A stretch of 64,000 nucleotides of DNA from Cannabis sativa (lineage: Eukaryota; Streptophyta; Magnoliopsida; Rosales; Cannabaceae), in assembly GCF_029168945.1 (NCBI RefSeq), contig NC_083605.1, forward strand, positions 39,879,280-39,943,279. Direction: 5' to 3'. Numbering within the stretch: position 1 is the first letter of the stretch; the number at the start of each line of letters is the position of its first letter. The notes beneath the pieces are model-generated. The model did not search any database and was not told the DNA's origin. It was given only the letters and a program-made list of their open reading frames with translations. Both the position numbers and the translations under genes were made by a program. This document shows positions 33,780-45,586 of the stretch, piece after piece.

Positions 33780-35823
33780 GAACCCAGCCCCCCCTCACAT
33801 GAACAATCCCAATTGTGAAGGCCCATTTACCTGATTTGGATAACTGTGCTAGGTTAATTAAATTAGTTTGACCTAATAAAATTGATTAGCAACATAATTA
33901 ATTTCATTCTTCCTTGAAATTAATTTAAGAAAAACATAGTTTGATGAATATTATTTCTAGATAAACTATTTGTATTTTTCTTATACTTAATTAAATAAAG
34001 AATTTTAACTAACTAGATTCTTTTTGAAACTTACTTTTATTATTTCATTAAATATTCCTATTTAAGTTATAAATAAGTTATTACTAATTTTCCTTATTAA
34101 CTTAAATTTGAATATCTTTTCAATTTAATATTAAGTTGAGGAATTCTAGGGATTACTTATTGAAGATTCTTAAAAGATATTTTTTTAAGTTGATTTTAAA
34201 CTTAAAATGGAATATCCTTAAATTAGGTAGTTACCACCTAATTTTGATATTTAATTAAATTTTATTTGGTAAATTTTAAGTTGCTCATTTTAGATTCTTT
34301 CTATAACAACTTAAATCAGATATTTACCAAATCTTGAAAAGATACTTAGTTAAATTAAAATATTTTCTAGATAGTTATTTATATACTAATTATTGTTTCT
34401 AATTTTAAAATAGGAAAATATCATTGATTGTGAAATTAATTGTTTAATAATTAATTTTGGTACAATTCAAGTAAATGATATTTTTCCTAGTATTAAACTG
34501 GAAATTAATAATTAAGTCTTCTCTATACTTAATTATTTATTTCTTGAATTTAATACATTTAATTAAATTGAAAATTAAATATCTAAATTGATTTTCATCA
34601 TGATACTTAAATATTTTAATTTTCATGACATTTAATTAAATAGAAAATTATTTTAAGTTGGGTAATTTTATAACAACTTAAATTTGAATAATTTTCAAAA
34701 TATATTTTATTTATTTTATTAATCATTTTTCAAAATTGCATTTGATTATGCAAGATGATTTTGTATTTATCTTGAAAAATAGATTAAAGTTGTAAATTAA
34801 TTATTTTAATTAATTTTGAATCAACTTAAATCAATGATTTTTTCATTTAATGATTAATTTAAAGGAACTAAAATATATTATTATTAGAAATTGAATTAAT
34901 TAGTTAAAGAAAATCTAGATAGATAGGATTCTTGCTTGAAGTATTTTTTCTAGTAAAGATTAATTTATTTTAATGTATTTCGAAAATTGTATATTTTTAT
35001 ACTTTAATTTTTGGAAATACAATGTATATATTTATAGAAAATTTTAATTGAGTTGCAAATTAATTTAAATTAATACAACTTAAATTAAGTAATTTTCTTA
35101 ATATTTATTGGAAAATTAATACTAAGATGGAAATAATTCATTTTATTTTCTTAACCATCTAAGTTTAATTTTATAAATATTAAATTAAATTTTATTTAGA
35201 GTTTTATTCTAAATTTAAAATTTAAGAAATATATATTTAAAATAAATAGATAATAGAAGAAAATACATTTTTTTTTTTAAATAATGAGCTTTATTATTAT
35301 TAAGATATTCGATCTCCATTGTTGGTTTTACATAGCTATTGTTTTAGTGAGTAATCCTCCCTAATGGAGGAACGTTCATTAGCAAGTTAGCATCGTTTAA
35401 TCTCGAAAGATAAGTATATTTGTAAGTCTTTTTTATATTAGTATTGATCACCCTAATGGTGGCGACTGTATAAGACTTACAAACGTATGAAACAATGGTG
35501 GAAGCTCATGAAATAGGAATGACCTTGACTCTCGCCTAAACGGGACAATGTCAGATTCTCTTTTCGATCGAATAAAAGGTTGCTAGAATGTTTGTCATTT
35601 TAGATGAGTTGACAACTCTATTCAATGGATGATAGCTTCGACTCTCGCCTAAACGGGACACTGATATCAGTTTGTTGAAAACCTTATAAATTATTTAGGA
35701 TTGTATTTTTTTAGTATTTTCTCTAGTAATTCCTACTTGCTATGTGCTAATAATTTCTGAATAAGATTTTGTGTTAAACCATAATTGATTTCTATTAATT
35801 ATTTCGTAGTATCCTGAATTGCC

Positions 35824-36688
35824 ATGTCGAATCCCATGTTGTCACTATTAACTAAAAATAAGCTAAATGGATCTAACTTCCCAAAATGGAGAGAGAACAT
35901 TAATATTGCTCTCATAGGTGAAATTGCCCTGTTTGTGTTGACTGAGCCGTCTCCTGAACAGCCAGGTGATAATGCAACTAAAGCTGTTAAAGAGAAGTTC
36001 GAGCGTTGGCAGAATGCTAACAACAAAGCTCGATACTTCATGCTTTCCAGCATGGTTGACACCTTGAAAACAAGGTTTGCAAACGCTGTCACGGCTGCAG
36101 AAATCATGACGCAGTTAACTGAGCTATTCGGTATGGCATCTATCCAGTCTCGCTTTGACGCGACTAAGAAATTCATCAATGCACGGATTGAACCCCATCA
36201 GAACGTGCGTGATCACCTTATCCAAATGGTAGGTTATTTCCAGGAAGCCCAGAATCATGGTGTTGAAATGGATAAGACTACTCAAGTGAGTCTCATCTTG
36301 AATAGTCTGACTCCAGATATTCTGCCCTATACATCAAATTATGTCATGAACAAGAAGGAACAAGACTTTCATACGTTAGTCAATGACCTTCAAACATATG
36401 AAAATTTGATAGGAGGTCCCAAGAAAAGAGGGAGTAAACCTCAGAATTCTGGAAATGGTAATAGGACGAATAATCCTGAGGCACACGTTGCTTCTACTTC
36501 CAAATCCAATAATAAGAAGAAGTGGAAAAATGCCAAGAAGCGAGCTCAAGCTGCGAAAGCAGCTAAGAACAAAGGCTGCAGCTTCTAGTGATACACCAAA
36601 AGGAAAATGTTTCTACTGCAATGAGAAAGGGCATTGGAAACCCCAATGTCCTAAGCTTCTCGCAAAGAAACAAGGTATTTCTTTATAA
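35824..36688 (+). pseudogene. Copia-A gag, nearly intact, frameshift before the zinc knuckle
   Basis: Gag packages the element RNA into cytoplasmic particles. The frame from 35,824 gives 254 residues with the copia gag (UBN2-like) pattern LNGSNFPKWRENINIAL, then LTELFGMASIQSRFDATKKF and LILNSLTPDILP, and a Lys-rich tail. A CCHC knuckle CFYCNEKGHWKPQC follows at 36,608-36,649 in another phase. Compared with Copia-B ('aacaaaaaggctg'), Copia-A has 'aacaaaggctg', a loss of two A bases near 36,570, which accounts for the phase change. The product would lack its nucleic-acid-binding knuckle unless frameshifting occurs. The start sits a short distance after the leader. Confidence 0.85.
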
Positions 36689-38391
36689 ACTGATGTGTTT
36701 TAGTGAATTATTATCCATTTGGATTATTAATTCTGGACTACTAACCTTGTTTATTTTTCTTCTTATAGCTCAAGCTTCTTAAACTCGGATGCTGTCTTAG
36801 TGAGTGGGATCTGAAAGCTGGATTATGAATGGAGGTCGTCAATGATAAAGAAGAAGCTCATTTATTTTTTGAATTAATTGTTTAATTTTTAAAACAATTT
36901 GGATTTCAAGTTTGGGATTTTATTCCCTGCTCTCATAATATTGCAACCAATTTTTTTTTAATTTATAATAAAGTTTTTTTTTTACAAATAAATTGCAATC
37001 TATGAGTTGAGCTTCATTACTTTATCTTATAAATCAATTACCAATTATTATTATATTATATTTGTATGTGTATGTTTTTTTATAATTGATACAAATTCTA
37101 TAGTTATTTAAACTCCTTACAGAGTTATTACTACATAAACACTAGAAATTATTTCTATGTTTATGAATAATTGTTAATTCTACAACAATTATTAAGAATT
37201 TGTTTAATAAAAAGATCTTATGATCTGATAGGGGTGGAGAAAAAGTTAAGAATTATATGCAGTTCAACGATCTTTTATATCTAATGAACTCTCGATTATA
37301 TTCAACTCCACATAATCTCTATTACACTTAGAGAATCATGATCTTTACAACCTTTAGGGGTGGATCATAATCTCTATATACTTAGGGGTGGACTTTATTC
37401 CACAGTACTCTTTGTGACACATAATTTTAAACATGGAAGTAATATAATAAATTAGCTATTATCAGAATAAATCCTTGATCTTGATTATATGTTCCAGTTT
37501 AGATTTACTGTTGTAATAAATAATGATACCAATAAAGTTCTTTGATAATGTATCACATTACCTTAATTGAGTGGGAGAATATTAAAATTCTTTACCCATC
37601 TTCATTTGGTTGACACTTATGATAGGAACTTAAGAACACCACTGATAAAATAAATATAACCATTCACATGGATAGAAATAACTTATCAGAATTATGAGAG
37701 TAAGATAGAAAAATTCTTGCATAGTCTATTCGAATGACTTGAGTCAAGATTTCTAATCCTCATAACAATTTTATGGTATCTTAATTTGATTGCCTAATCT
37801 CTAGCAAGTATTTTACACTTCAAATACTAGACTGCTATGTTGATGACCTAGTCTTAAAGAAACTTACGATTTCAGACTAAGACAATAAGTTACAACGAGA
37901 TATCCCTCAAAACAATAATAAAAGGTTAAAAGTTTTATTTTAACCAGAAATCTGATATTGAGTGGGAGCCATCTGAGATGTAATCAAATGAGAAACATTA
38001 GGGGACCTTCAAGAAAGATTTATGAAAGTGACCTATAGTAATCCTAACATCCACACCAACTCATTAAGAATTTGAGATGGTGGTTACTCTGGGGGTGGAG
38101 GAATTATTGTAGAAGAGTGTAAAAACCCATCTATAATAATTCAAGCTCCATTAGAGAAGATATACATAACTTTGTAAATTCGAAATTACCAGAAAGTTAT
38201 TTTACTGAAGAAAATTCTACACTGCATTATCTCAATTCTAAATTTTAAAATTTGAGAGATATGTCTTCTGTTTGTTCAGATGTACTTAATGGACAGTAAG
38301 GATTTCAGTATCCCTTGGTGAGTAAAGCATATAGTTAAGGATGTTTCATAATGTTTTATGAACCTGGATCCAGAAATTTGGGTGGATAGAG
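36689..38391 (+). pseudogene. Copia-A pol remnant, non-coding
   Basis: Only traces of copia pol can be made out, for example GIGVEK-like debris of the integrase RTDRGGE region near 37,225 and the RNase H tail around 'ggttactctgggggtggag' (38,085). No frame exceeds a few dozen codons. The same reduced tract is present in Copia-B, so the loss predates both copies. Confidence 0.65.
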
Positions 38392-39262
38392 ATCCGAAGT
38401 TCACCTCCAAGTTTTGGCAGAGTTTGCAACGAGCAATGGGTACAAAACTGAAATTCAGTACAACATTCCATCCTCAGACAGATGGTCAGTCCGAAAGGAT
38501 AATTCAGATATTGGAGGACATGTTACAAGCCTGTGTTATGGATTTCGAAGGCTCTTGGAATAAATATCTACCGTTGATAGAATTTTCTTACAACAACAGT
38601 TATCAGAGTACGATAGGGATGGCTCCCTATGAACTGTTATACGATAGGAAGTGTAGATCTCTCATCCACTGGGATGAGACAGGGGAGAGGAAGTACTTAG
38701 GTCCGGAGTCAGTGCAGCGGACCAATGAGGTAATAGAGAAAATAAAAGCTAGAATGCTTGCCTCGCAGAGTAGACAGAAAAGTTACGCAGATCCGAAACG
38801 CAGAAATGTTGAGTTCCAAGTAGGGGACCATGTGTTTTTACGAGTGTCTCCAATGAAGGGGATCAAACGTTTCGGGAAAAGAGGCAAGTTATGCCCTAGA
38901 TTTACAGGACCTTTCGAGATTCTCAAGAAGATAGGTCAAGTGGCATACCGGTTAGCATTGCCTCCAGCTTTATCTGCAGTTCACAACGTATTCCATGTCT
39001 CTATGTTGAGAAAATACGTTTCAGACCCCTCTCATATACTCAGTTATGAGAGCCTTGAACTGCAGCCAGATATGTCTTACGAAGAATAGCCAATGTAGAT
39101 CCTGGATAGAAAGGATAAAGTCCTTCGGAATAAGACCATAGCATTGGTCAAAGTACTCTGGAGAAACAGCAAGGTGGAGGAAGCCATCTGGGAGCTAGAG
39201 TCAGATATGAGAGCTCAATTTCCAGAGTTATTCAGGTTAGATTTCGGGGACGAAATCCTTTT
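38387..39262 (+). pseudogene. Gypsy-2 integrase C-terminal half and chromodomain
   Basis: Reads from DRDPKFTSKFW through FHPQTDGQSER (catalytic Glu), RFTGPFEIL and FHVSMLRKYV to the chromodomain end KVLWRNSK. Two in-frame TAG stops at 39,087 and 39,096 replace CAG codons still present in Gypsy-1 (14,230 and 14,239). Most of the rest of the frame is open. Confidence 0.9.
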
Positions 39263-39763
39263 AAGGGGGAATAGTTGTAAATACCGCTTAGTTTAATTTG
39301 GAAATTAGCAGTTAATCATGTTTAATTATGGAAAAATTATTTATAGCTATTTAAATAATTATTTATACTGTTATATTTGAATTCTGAATGCATTTTATGT
39401 CATTTAGTGAAATTTCATAATTTTACATTTTCGGTGCCCAGTAACATGGAATGCGGTGTATGGCTCAGTAGAATCACAAATTAGTATGTTAGTTTAGCGG
39501 GGCAGTTTATTTAGACATTGGGAATGTCGGGGTTGGCCGGGAATTTAGAATTTCCCAAAATACCCCCTTTAGTGCTCTTTATGTTATTTTAGTGTGAAGG
39601 GGCAAAATGGTCATTTTTCCCCATTGTTAGTTTGTCCTTTAGTGGACTTAGTAAGTGGAATAGAATGTTATTTGATTATTATGTGGGCTGAAATAAAAGA
39701 TTTATTTTGCTTTTACCCTCATTTGGTTTCAAAGGAAGAAATTAGAAAAATTAGAAAAAATTG

Positions 39764-39877
<114 letters not shown>

Positions 39878-40903
39878 GACCTCCTTGTGCAGCAAGGATT
39901 TGTGGCTTCTTCTTAGTGATTCTAGTTAAATTCATCCAATCTAAGTGTTCTTCAAGTGTTGGTAAGGTTTCTATACCTTTCCCTTTTGTAATTTATTGAA
40001 AATGTTTAAAAAAATGATTGTTGCATGTTGATTTGTTGTGATGCTTGCTGCTGTGATTTTGTTGTTGTTTACAGAGGATTAATCTTGTTATTTTGAGTGG
40101 TTTAGAGCTAGTTTGATGCATGTTGTTTGCTTTGATTCAAGTTGGTAGTTTTTAGTTCAAAGCTAGAGTTTTTAAAGAAAGATGATGAAGTTTGTTGCTG
40201 TAATTGTTGCTGCGGTTTAGATGTATGTTCTGGAGTTTTATTATGTTGAAATAGGTTGAGATATGCATGATTTAGTTGCTGTTTGGAGGGATTAGTCAAG
40301 TTTTGAGTTTAGAACTCAATCTTGAACCTCCAATGGTGAAATGAGTTTTTGTGGTTGAAGCTCGGTTTTGTTGCTTTAGAAATGTTCTATGGGATGTTTA
40401 GAACAGGTCTGGAAGGTTTGGGTTAAATTGGGTTTGAATTGAATGAGTTATGAATTTTTGATTTTAGTCTGCGAGGAACCGGAATTCCGATTGTGCATCC
40501 GGAATTCCGGATGGGGTTTTGAAAATTTCCAGAACCGGAATTCCGGTTGGACAACCGGTCTGCCGGTTGGGCAATTTTCAAAAACCCTAGATTTCCTCGT
40601 TTTATATTATTTGGGGTATTTCCATGCTTTTTATCGATAGGGAAACTTTTAGTTCCTAGTTTAAGTCCCCGGGAAGTGATTAAGCGTATCACTTATAGTG
40701 TTGTGATTGTTATGGTTTAGGAGCCTGTAAACCACCGCGTAGTTCGTTCCAGTCAGGTTGACCGGGACACCTGAATTCGGAATTGAGGTAAGATTAGTAT
40801 AACAGTATGCATATATATATATATTACATGTTTAGCGTGCATGTAGGAAGCTTGTTAGATTACATTAGATATGTATGTTGGCTTCGAACCATCCGACTGT
40901 GTC

Positions 40904-41217
40904 ACATCGGTACGGGCTAGAGTATGACTAGCAACTGGAGTATGACCAGTGTACCGAGTATAGGCTGAGACTGTATCACATCGGCACAGGCTAGAGTATG
41001 ACTAGCAGCTGGAGTATGACCAGTGTGCCGAGTATAGGCTGATACTCGGGTTGGTGGTTCTGTACTATTTGACGTATCACATCAGTACAGGCTAGAGTAT
41101 GACTAGCAGCTGGAGTATGACCAGTGTACTGAGTATAGGCTGATACTGTAACACATCGGTACAGGCTAGAGTATGACTAGCAGCTGGAGTATGACTAGTG
41201 TATCGAGTATAGGCTGT
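40904..41217 (+). repeat. LTR minisatellite, 4 units
   Basis: Units start at 40,904, 40,979, 41,080 and 41,154 with the core GGCTAGAGTATGACTAGCA. Confidence 0.9.
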
Positions 41218-41724
41218 TACTTGTCAATAGTACCGTCTTATGAACGTTTAGGACTCAGTATCGTGTGGGACACGGCAGTTAGGGTTATGGTCAGGGGTAT
41301 GGGCGTCTGATCATAACTCAGGATTTATGTATGTTTATTATTATGCTTTTCTTACTGAGTCTGTCGACTCACAGTGCTATGTTTATGTGTAGGTAAGGGC
41401 AAGGCTAAGGCTGAAGGACCGTGAGAGTGAGCCGGTGAAGATTGTACATGTCGGGGCGGTTAGGCCTGGAGCGTACGATCCTCGGGACAACAAGGCTATT
41501 TTTGTAATTAGTCGCTAGGCGACAAGTATTTTGTATAGTCAGTGAACTTTTGTAAAAGGTTTTGTAATCGGGATCCCGAGTATATTGTATAAATATTTTA
41601 TAAGTTTAATTAAAAAGCAAAAATTTTAATTAATCACGATTTCCATAAACCTCGTTGATTAGCAACGAGCTGCACAATATGTTTAAAAATCACGTAATAC
41701 GCCTATGCTAGTTAGGGTGTTACA

Positions 41725-42866
41725 TTATCCCATCTCGATGTAAATCATCTATATAGAGGATCTTTAATCACATTAAGATTATAACAATGGTTAAATGAGA
41801 TAGCATATGTATATCGTGAAACATATAGTATGCTCTATATAAGTCTGAGAGTGCAATTCCAAGTTCTAAGAGTGGATTCAACAAGGACTTAATAAGTTAG
41901 GGATTTACTTGGTAAATTCGGTTCAACTTATTGGAAGCTCAGCAATATAGATCCATGGTCCTTATTCTAGTTGAGACCATACTGTTTGTAAGACTCTATA
42001 ATTGATTTATGATTAATCAATTATAATTCTAAAAGTTAGACTATGTCTAATTTAAGAATTCTCACTAAGTAAGGGTGAAATTGTAAATAAAAGGGTTTCT
42101 AGGTTTAATTATTATTTAAGAGACTTTGTATGTCTAATTAATAATTATTTTAAATGAAAATATTATTTAATAATCTATTTTAGTTATTAAATAATTAGTT
42201 TTGGCATTTAAATGGTTAGAATTGGAAAAATGGCATTTTTGGAGAAATAGAAATAAAATTGAGGAAACTGCAAAATCCAAGTGAGGCCCAAGTCACACCA
42301 TGGCCGACCACTTCTTTGTGTGTTTCCCAATTATTATTTTCAATTTTAATTGCCAAGTAATTGCTAACCTAAACCTAGCAATAATAGGAAAGTGGTGGAT
42401 CACACTAAATAAGGCAGTTAATCAATTACACAGTAAAAGAGGAAACTGTTTATTTGGAAAGTTGAGCTCTCCCTTTCACTATATATTGCCGCCCCCTCTC
42501 TTCTCTTTAAAAAAAAAGCCTTTGTGTCACACGAAATCAAGAGAGAAAAGAGAGAAAATTTCGAATTCCTTGTGAGAGAGAAGTGCCCACACACAACATA
42601 CAGTACCTCAATCATAGATTGGAAGACTGTGAAGGATCACATCCATCTGAAGGACTTTCGGGCTCAGATCTTGATTATACTCTGCTACAGACAGGAATCA
42701 AGGGTTAGAGACCTTAGTGGAAGGAGACATATAATTCCGCTGCCATCACTGTAAGGTTTCTTAACTTTTATGTGTTTTTATTTATCGTTTTAGAAGTTCA
42801 TATTTAGGTTGTTAAATCAACATACTTGTGAGTTGATCTAAGATCCTGGTAAAAATAATTCCAACA
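41725..42866 (+). repeat. Copia-B 5' LTR, 3' portion
   Basis: Resumes an LTR at 'ttatcccatctcgatgtaaa' after Gypsy-2 and ends AATTCCAACA before the PBS. Its last ~565 bases are nearly identical to 60,975-61,543. The conserved GGCCGGCC octamer is GGCCGACC here. Confidence 0.9.
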
Positions 42867-43808
42867 ACTGGCACCAGAGCCATGGTAATTGATTTGCTTG
42901 CAAGAAATTTGGACTTAAAACGATTTGTTTGTGATTTGGATGGTTTCATGGTGTGTCATATTGATGTTTGATTGATGTTTGTGAATTCTGGGAAAAATAA
43001 TTGATTATCTGTATCTAAAATTATTTTTATTGGATAGTTTTGAAAATTCTAAGCAATTTACTTTTTTACAGAACTCGATTTCGATTTAATTTGAATTAGT
43101 TATGAATTTTGAAAATCGGAAAAAATCGAGGTGGTGAGCACCCTTCCCTACGCGCGCAGAAATCATGCCCAGGGATGCATGCGCCGAGTTTTCTCGGCAG
43201 TGTCCCCCCTTCCACGCGCACGCACAGTATGCTTTGCATACTGTCCGTACCACCTGCATTTTTTTTTTTTCGTTTTCTTCGATTTTTCATGCTATTTCAT
43301 GGGCTTAACTTCTAATTTTTAGTGTAGTTTTGTATTTTGATTTTGGTTTTTCAATTTTCAAATCTAATTATCAGAAATAAATTAATTTTATTTAAAATTA
43401 ATTTTAGATATTAGTGTAATTTGAATTTGAAAATAGGTAAAAATCAAAATTTTGCTTACTTTTTACTTATTTTCTTTAAATTTGATTATTTTATCTTAAT
43501 TTTAAATTTAAGGTGAGAAATTAAATTTTTTTATAAAATATTTCTTTTTAAAGATTTTTTTTTGACCTTATTTAGAATAAGATTACTATAATCATGGTAT
43601 TTTAAAAGAGGAAATAAGATATTTTTGTTAATTTTTTAAAATTTGTTATTTTACTTAAATTAAATTATAAAATATGAAAAGGGTATGTATTTACCATTTT
43701 CTATTTTATTGAATATTTAATTTATTAAATAACATGAAATTTAAAAGGAAAGTTAGCAAATTTATTTTGAAATGATATTTAGGTTACTTAAAACCTAATT
43801 TTTCAAAA
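42867..43808 (+). other. Copia-B leader, first part
   Basis: Parallels 18,078-18,941 of Copia-1. Contains the GC-rich island (43,130-43,260) and hairpin AGTATGC-TTT-GCATACT (43,226-43,242). Open frames over the island (43,096-43,322) are not shared between copies and are not genes. Ends at TTTTTCAAAA where the long-TIR element inserted. Confidence 0.8.
42869..42881 (+). promoter_or_regulatory. Copia-B primer-binding site
   Basis: TGGCACCAGAGCC two bases after the LTR; matches the copia initiator tRNA-Met type PBS except for two positions. Confidence 0.8.
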
Positions 43809-44049
43809 GAGTAATTTGCGGCATAAATACCTAAGTTTAACTTTCAGTTGCACTTAAATACCTAAGTTAATTTTTTGGCGGCAAAAATACCTTCCGTTAG
43901 TATTTTAAAACTTCTGTAGGTACCTCACTGTTTACTGCCACATACTATGCCACATGTCACCTTATAACTGAACCACATCATTTCAAAATAATTACAGTCA
44001 GCAGTTCATTTAAAAAATTACCAACTCACCTAGATATTGCCACATTACT
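43809..44049 (+). repeat. Left TIR of the MULE-like element
   Basis: Reverse complement of 53,244-53,483 with scattered substitutions. Contains the inner repeat AAATACCTAAGTT twice. Confidence 0.9.
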
Positions 44050-44121
44050 AAATAAAACTCAAATTAGTTAAAATTAACAATAATAAAAAAAAACTAATTA
44101 ATTAATATTTTATTAAACTAA

Positions 44122-44599
44122 GGTGCCGTTTGGTAACACTTTTTTAATCAGTTTTCTGTTTTTAAAATTGAAAAAGTAAAAATATTTTTCAAAAACATGT
44201 TTTATAAAACTGTTTTTACTTTTCAATTTTTTAATTGAGAATCAATTTTTTTTTTTTTAAAAAAATTACTTTCAATTATTTTTAAACACTTTTTTTTCTT
44301 AATCAATATCTTGGACTTCGATCATGACCCGGACCCAAATCCCCCCACGGTCCTGGCGCTGAACCCGACCTCTGACTTGAACCAAAATCCGACCCCGAAC
44401 CTAGACCCGACGTAAATAAAATTAAAAATGAAAATAAACTTTACAGAACACACTTGTGTTTTCTGTTTTTAAAATTGAAAAACAAAAGTGGTTACAGAAC
44501 GCATTTTTGTTTTTCAAAAGCAAAATTTTTAAAAACAAAAATTTTACTTTCATTTTGTGATTAAAAAATTAGAAAACAAAAGTGTTACCAAACGACACC
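44122..44599. mobile_element. MITE nested in the MULE-like element
   Basis: Begins GGTGCCGTTTGGTAACACTT; the end is the reverse complement (AAGTGTTACCAAACGACACC). Flanked by TAA on both sides (44,119-44,121, 44,600-44,602). A 3-bp TAA duplication and the GTTTGGTAACA type of TIR suggest a PIF/Harbinger (Tourist-like) MITE. A GC-rich stretch at 44,312-44,415 contains repeated CCCGAC/CCCGGAC-type hexamers. No coding capacity. Confidence 0.8.
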
Positions 44600-44602
44600 T
44601 AA

Positions 44603-45547
44603 AATAAATCATATCATCTTCTTTGTCTTCTTCTTCTTCATCTTTTTCTTTTTTTTTTCTTTGTTTTTTTGCAAGAACCATGTTATTCTCTTCATCTTCT
44701 TTGTATTGTCTGGGCACACTAAATTAGTCTTTTTCACTCTTCCATACTCTTCTAGATCCTACAACGGTGAAACCCCCTTCGGAAACCTTAATTATTTAAG
44801 AGGCTCAATCGATCTACAATAGAACTCCTTCGGGTCGCTGACGATCTTCACTCCTGCACGCTGATCTTCGCTCGCCATTTTCCCCCTCCAAGGTTATTTT
44901 TCCTGAAACCCTTAATTTCAATTTTGTTAGGTAACGGTTTGGGTTTTTGGGGTAAATATAGAAACACACAGAGGAATTATTAGGGTTCTTGAGCTAAATT
45001 TGGGCATCTTGTAAATGTAAACCAAAGGCTTGTCGTCGCTTGAGGAGAAGGAGTTACCATGGTCGATACACTCCATGTCGAGATTATCCACAACTATTGA
45101 ATCGCTCTGCTCCTCAACTCTCACCGAAATGGCGTCCCTCACTCTGATGAGGCCTGAACACGTTTGCCAAGTTCGATTTCGGTGTCGGAGAACATATTTG
45201 AAGCTTCAAGGCATTGAGTCTCCAAGGGGCAGTAATGTGTTTCATTGAGTGTGTTTTATTTGTATTCATCTGGTTTTTAACGGCAAGGTTAACTATTCAT
45301 ATACTGTAAAATAATTTTCGATTGGTTTTAGAGATATAAAAATGGTGTATTTTAATTTTGGTAATCATATGTGATAGATTGGTTATAAAATGGTTCATTA
45401 ATGTTTTATGATTTAACTATCTTCTACAGATACAAGAAAGCACGAAAAAAAAGAGGAGCTTTCCCATATCAAAATCAATGAATTGTTTAGTCTTTAATTC
45501 TTTTTATTATTAGCACGATTGGTTATTATTGTTTTTAATTCTTTTTG
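44603..45547 (+). other. MULE-like interior with a gene-like, GC-richer segment
   Basis: About 44,620-44,690 is TC-rich, like a 5' UTR. From 44,770 to 45,250 base composition is closer to plant coding DNA, with a 72-codon frame on + (45,030-45,248) and a 71-codon frame on - (44,927-45,142). I recognise neither product. Capture of a host 5' UTR and first exon (a Pack-MULE pattern) is possible but unproven. Confidence 0.4.
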
Positions 45548-45586
45548 TTTTAATTTAGTTTTTTTTTTTGAAAGAAGAATATATTA

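Larger units (their letters stand above)
33774..38391 (+). mobile_element. Copia-A: gag-bearing copia body with shrunken pol
   Basis: Leader from 33,774 with the usual hairpin modules, two TTGACTCTCGCC motifs (35,525 and 35,638) and the TCCTCC/GGAGGA hairpin. Then gag (35,824-36,688) and a 1.7 kb non-coding pol remnant ending at 38,391, where it is joined to truncated Gypsy-2. No LTR of its own remains on the right. Gag and pol remnant align along their length with Copia-B. Confidence 0.8.

Noticed and set aside
35799..36179. 126-codon minus frame opposite gag (also 57,838-58,203)
   Set aside because: Shadow of the gag frame on the other strand.
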